This document shows positions 62,661 through 64,000 of a stretch of 64,000 nt of DNA, piece after piece. Origin of the DNA: Naegleria lovaniensis (lineage: Eukaryota; Heterolobosea; Eutetramitea; Acrasida; Naegleriidae); contig NW_025407835.1 of the NCBI RefSeq assembly GCF_003324165.1, positions 1-64,000 of the forward strand. Reading direction: 5' to 3'. The translations under genes and the position numbers were made by a program. The notes below the pieces were generated by a model that searched no databases, was not told where the DNA came from, and was given only the letters and a program-made list of their open reading frames with translations. Every line of letters begins with the position of its first letter. Within the stretch, counting starts at the first letter, position 1.

Positions 62661-64000
62661 TTATATCATGTCATTCAATAACGTTTTCACTGCATAAATA
62701 ATTTCTTGTGCTGAAATTTTCAAATACAAGGAATCGTGATGACCCTCTCCAGCCACAAGCATGTATTTAAATTTCATATTTCTCGCAAAGCACATGTAAT
62801 CTTGTGGAAGAGCTCCCCAACCGAGTTCAATCACACCCGTTCCAGCTCGTGTGAACAAAATATTGCTGAGAGACGCTCCATGAGGTGAAATCATGATATC
62901 TGTTTCATAGAAAATCTTGGCAGTAGTTCGAATAAACTCATTGGCGTCCTTTGCTGATCCAATCACATATTCTCGTACTTCACAATCTGGAAATTCCTTT
63001 TTCAATGCCAATAACACGGAGGCATGATCTTGCAAATTTCGTGTCTGAGCTCGTCGATCAATTAAAGTTATAATTTTCTTCTTTTTCAAAGACAATAAAT
63101 TTGGGAATTTGTTATGCATGCCTTGTGTAATTCTCGAGTTTAGATATTGGTATTCGAGAGCATTCATGTGTGGAAAATTGTCATCATCTGCATGATAGAG
63201 ATATAATTTGTTTGCTCTCATGACAGTTTTCAATTCTTGAGTGACTAGATATCGTTTTCCAACAATGACTTGCAATTCTTCCATAATTCGTAAATATCTT
63301 TCAGCCACAGGATTATTTGGCCAAATTAATGGAATATCCAATGGCAATTCATTCCATAATCGAACCATTCTCGGAAGAATCTCCACTGGCATGTGACCAT
63401 TTGCATATGGTAAAACACTGCATCCTGGATTGGCCAATTTTTCAAAATGTCTCACTCGAAAATACTTTTGAATGGTTGGTTTCCATCCGTAACCGAGTTG
63501 GACTTGAGCGATAATGCCTTCATCGGTGAATGTGGCCCATGAGACATCATGATGAAAACTTGACTCGTCCACCCATGCACATTCAATTTCTACGATCCAA
63601 GCTTTTTGCTCAACTGTGGTGTGTATGTGTGAATTTAAATATGGTGAAATTGTCCAAGGGTAATTTCAAATATCACACCAAATTTGGAACATGTTGTAAT
63701 AATATTGTTTACCAATGGTTGTTAGAAATAAATTTCGAAAGGTTCATCAAACATGATCATTACATATTGTTTTCAATAATTATAATAAGAAACAAATTTC
63801 AAACATTTGAAAACATCAAGACATTTAGAATGTCATGATTTTCATAACCATCACCACATTCAAAGAGAATAATCACAATTAACTTACTCTTCGCACAAAA
63901 AGTTCCTTCTCTAAATTGTCTTTTCGAAGATTCCTTACACTTGTCGGTCATGTCAATTAAATAGGGTCTTCTCCACTGAGCATCATGATCATTCGCTGCT
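62661..64000 (-). CDS. GT61-family glycosyltransferase (5' end outside window)
   Basis: Partial gene. The visible exons are (64000)-63888 and 63613-62661, joined over a 274-nt AG-free intron; the junction reads GTFCAKIEQKAWIVEIECAW. About 355 residues are visible. Late blocks IITLIDRRAQTRNLQD, FYETDIMISPHGASLSNILF and GTGVIELGWGA are the signature of the GT61 (DUF563) family, which includes plant xylosyl/arabinosyl transferases and the EOGT O-GlcNAc transferase. Catalysis uses a nucleotide sugar in the ER or Golgi lumen; sugar and acceptor are unknown. The N-terminal signal or anchor must lie beyond the window edge. Confidence 0.85.

Noticed and set aside
1-64000. tRNA, rRNA, CRISPR or transposase genes
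   Set aside because: Looked for by eye on both strands; no cloverleaf with conserved TTC loop, no repeat-spacer array and no transposase motif was recognised. A covariance-model search would be needed to exclude small RNAs.

Overview
The window is nuclear DNA of a compact, AT-rich protist genome. I infer a heterolobosean amoeboflagellate, most likely Naegleria. The reasons are: short intergenic gaps (often 40-250 bp), Ser/Thr/Asn/Gln-rich linkers, GT-AG introns of about 47-830 nt in roughly half the genes, motile-cilium genes (CFAP57-like, DRC2-like, a tubulin-ligase-like enzyme), DUF4116 repeats, a tyrosine-kinase-like receptor kinase and a PhoPQ/AprA-type secreted protein. I found no tRNA, rRNA, CRISPR array or intact mobile element. 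The identification rests on gene content only.

Layout. 1-1.4 kb: a diverged direct repeat and a possible small broken gene. 1.5-12.7 kb: FCP1/NIF phosphatase, secreted PhoPQ-related protein, seven-helix membrane protein, beta-helix/TKL receptor kinase, PLP decarboxylase. 13.1-19.6 kb: TTLL enzyme and CFAP57-like protein. 19.7-24.4 kb: degenerate DEAD-box protein, LAMTOR4-like protein divergent from SmF, and a Rho-family GTPase with extraordinary microexons. 24.5-34.6 kb: flavin monooxygenase, DUF1152 protein, ABCG half-transporter, an unknown protein, and an F-box locus with a frame break. 34.8-47.5 kb: Zn2Cys6-ankyrin protein, DUF4116 repeat protein, an unknown acidic protein, tRNase Z long form, a membrane protein. 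47.6-64 kb: DRC2-like protein, BRCA1-like RING/BRCT protein, coiled-coil protein, F-box protein, EF-hand protein, a large quasi-RRM protein, and a GT61 glycosyltransferase cut by the window edge.

Many gene models had to be rebuilt by joining exons. Wherever a family is recognisable, the conserved protein sequence fixes the junctions. The joined introns share a striking property: past about the first 40 nt they contain almost no AG dinucleotide until the acceptor, over hundreds of bases in the longest ones. This supports several joins made here, including an 828-nt intron in the quasi-RRM gene. One intron breaks the rule, and there the extra AGs lie in the loop of a 22-bp hairpin.

The most unusual single feature is a two-nucleotide exon in the Rho GTPase gene. 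It is needed to encode the invariant Tyr-Asp of the EDYDRLRPLSYP motif. Functionally the genes are a housekeeping mixture with no operon logic; cilium (TTLL, CFAP57, DRC2), RNA processing (SmF, tRNase Z, quasi-RRM) and signalling (kinase, Rho, 7TM, LAMTOR4) are the recurring themes.
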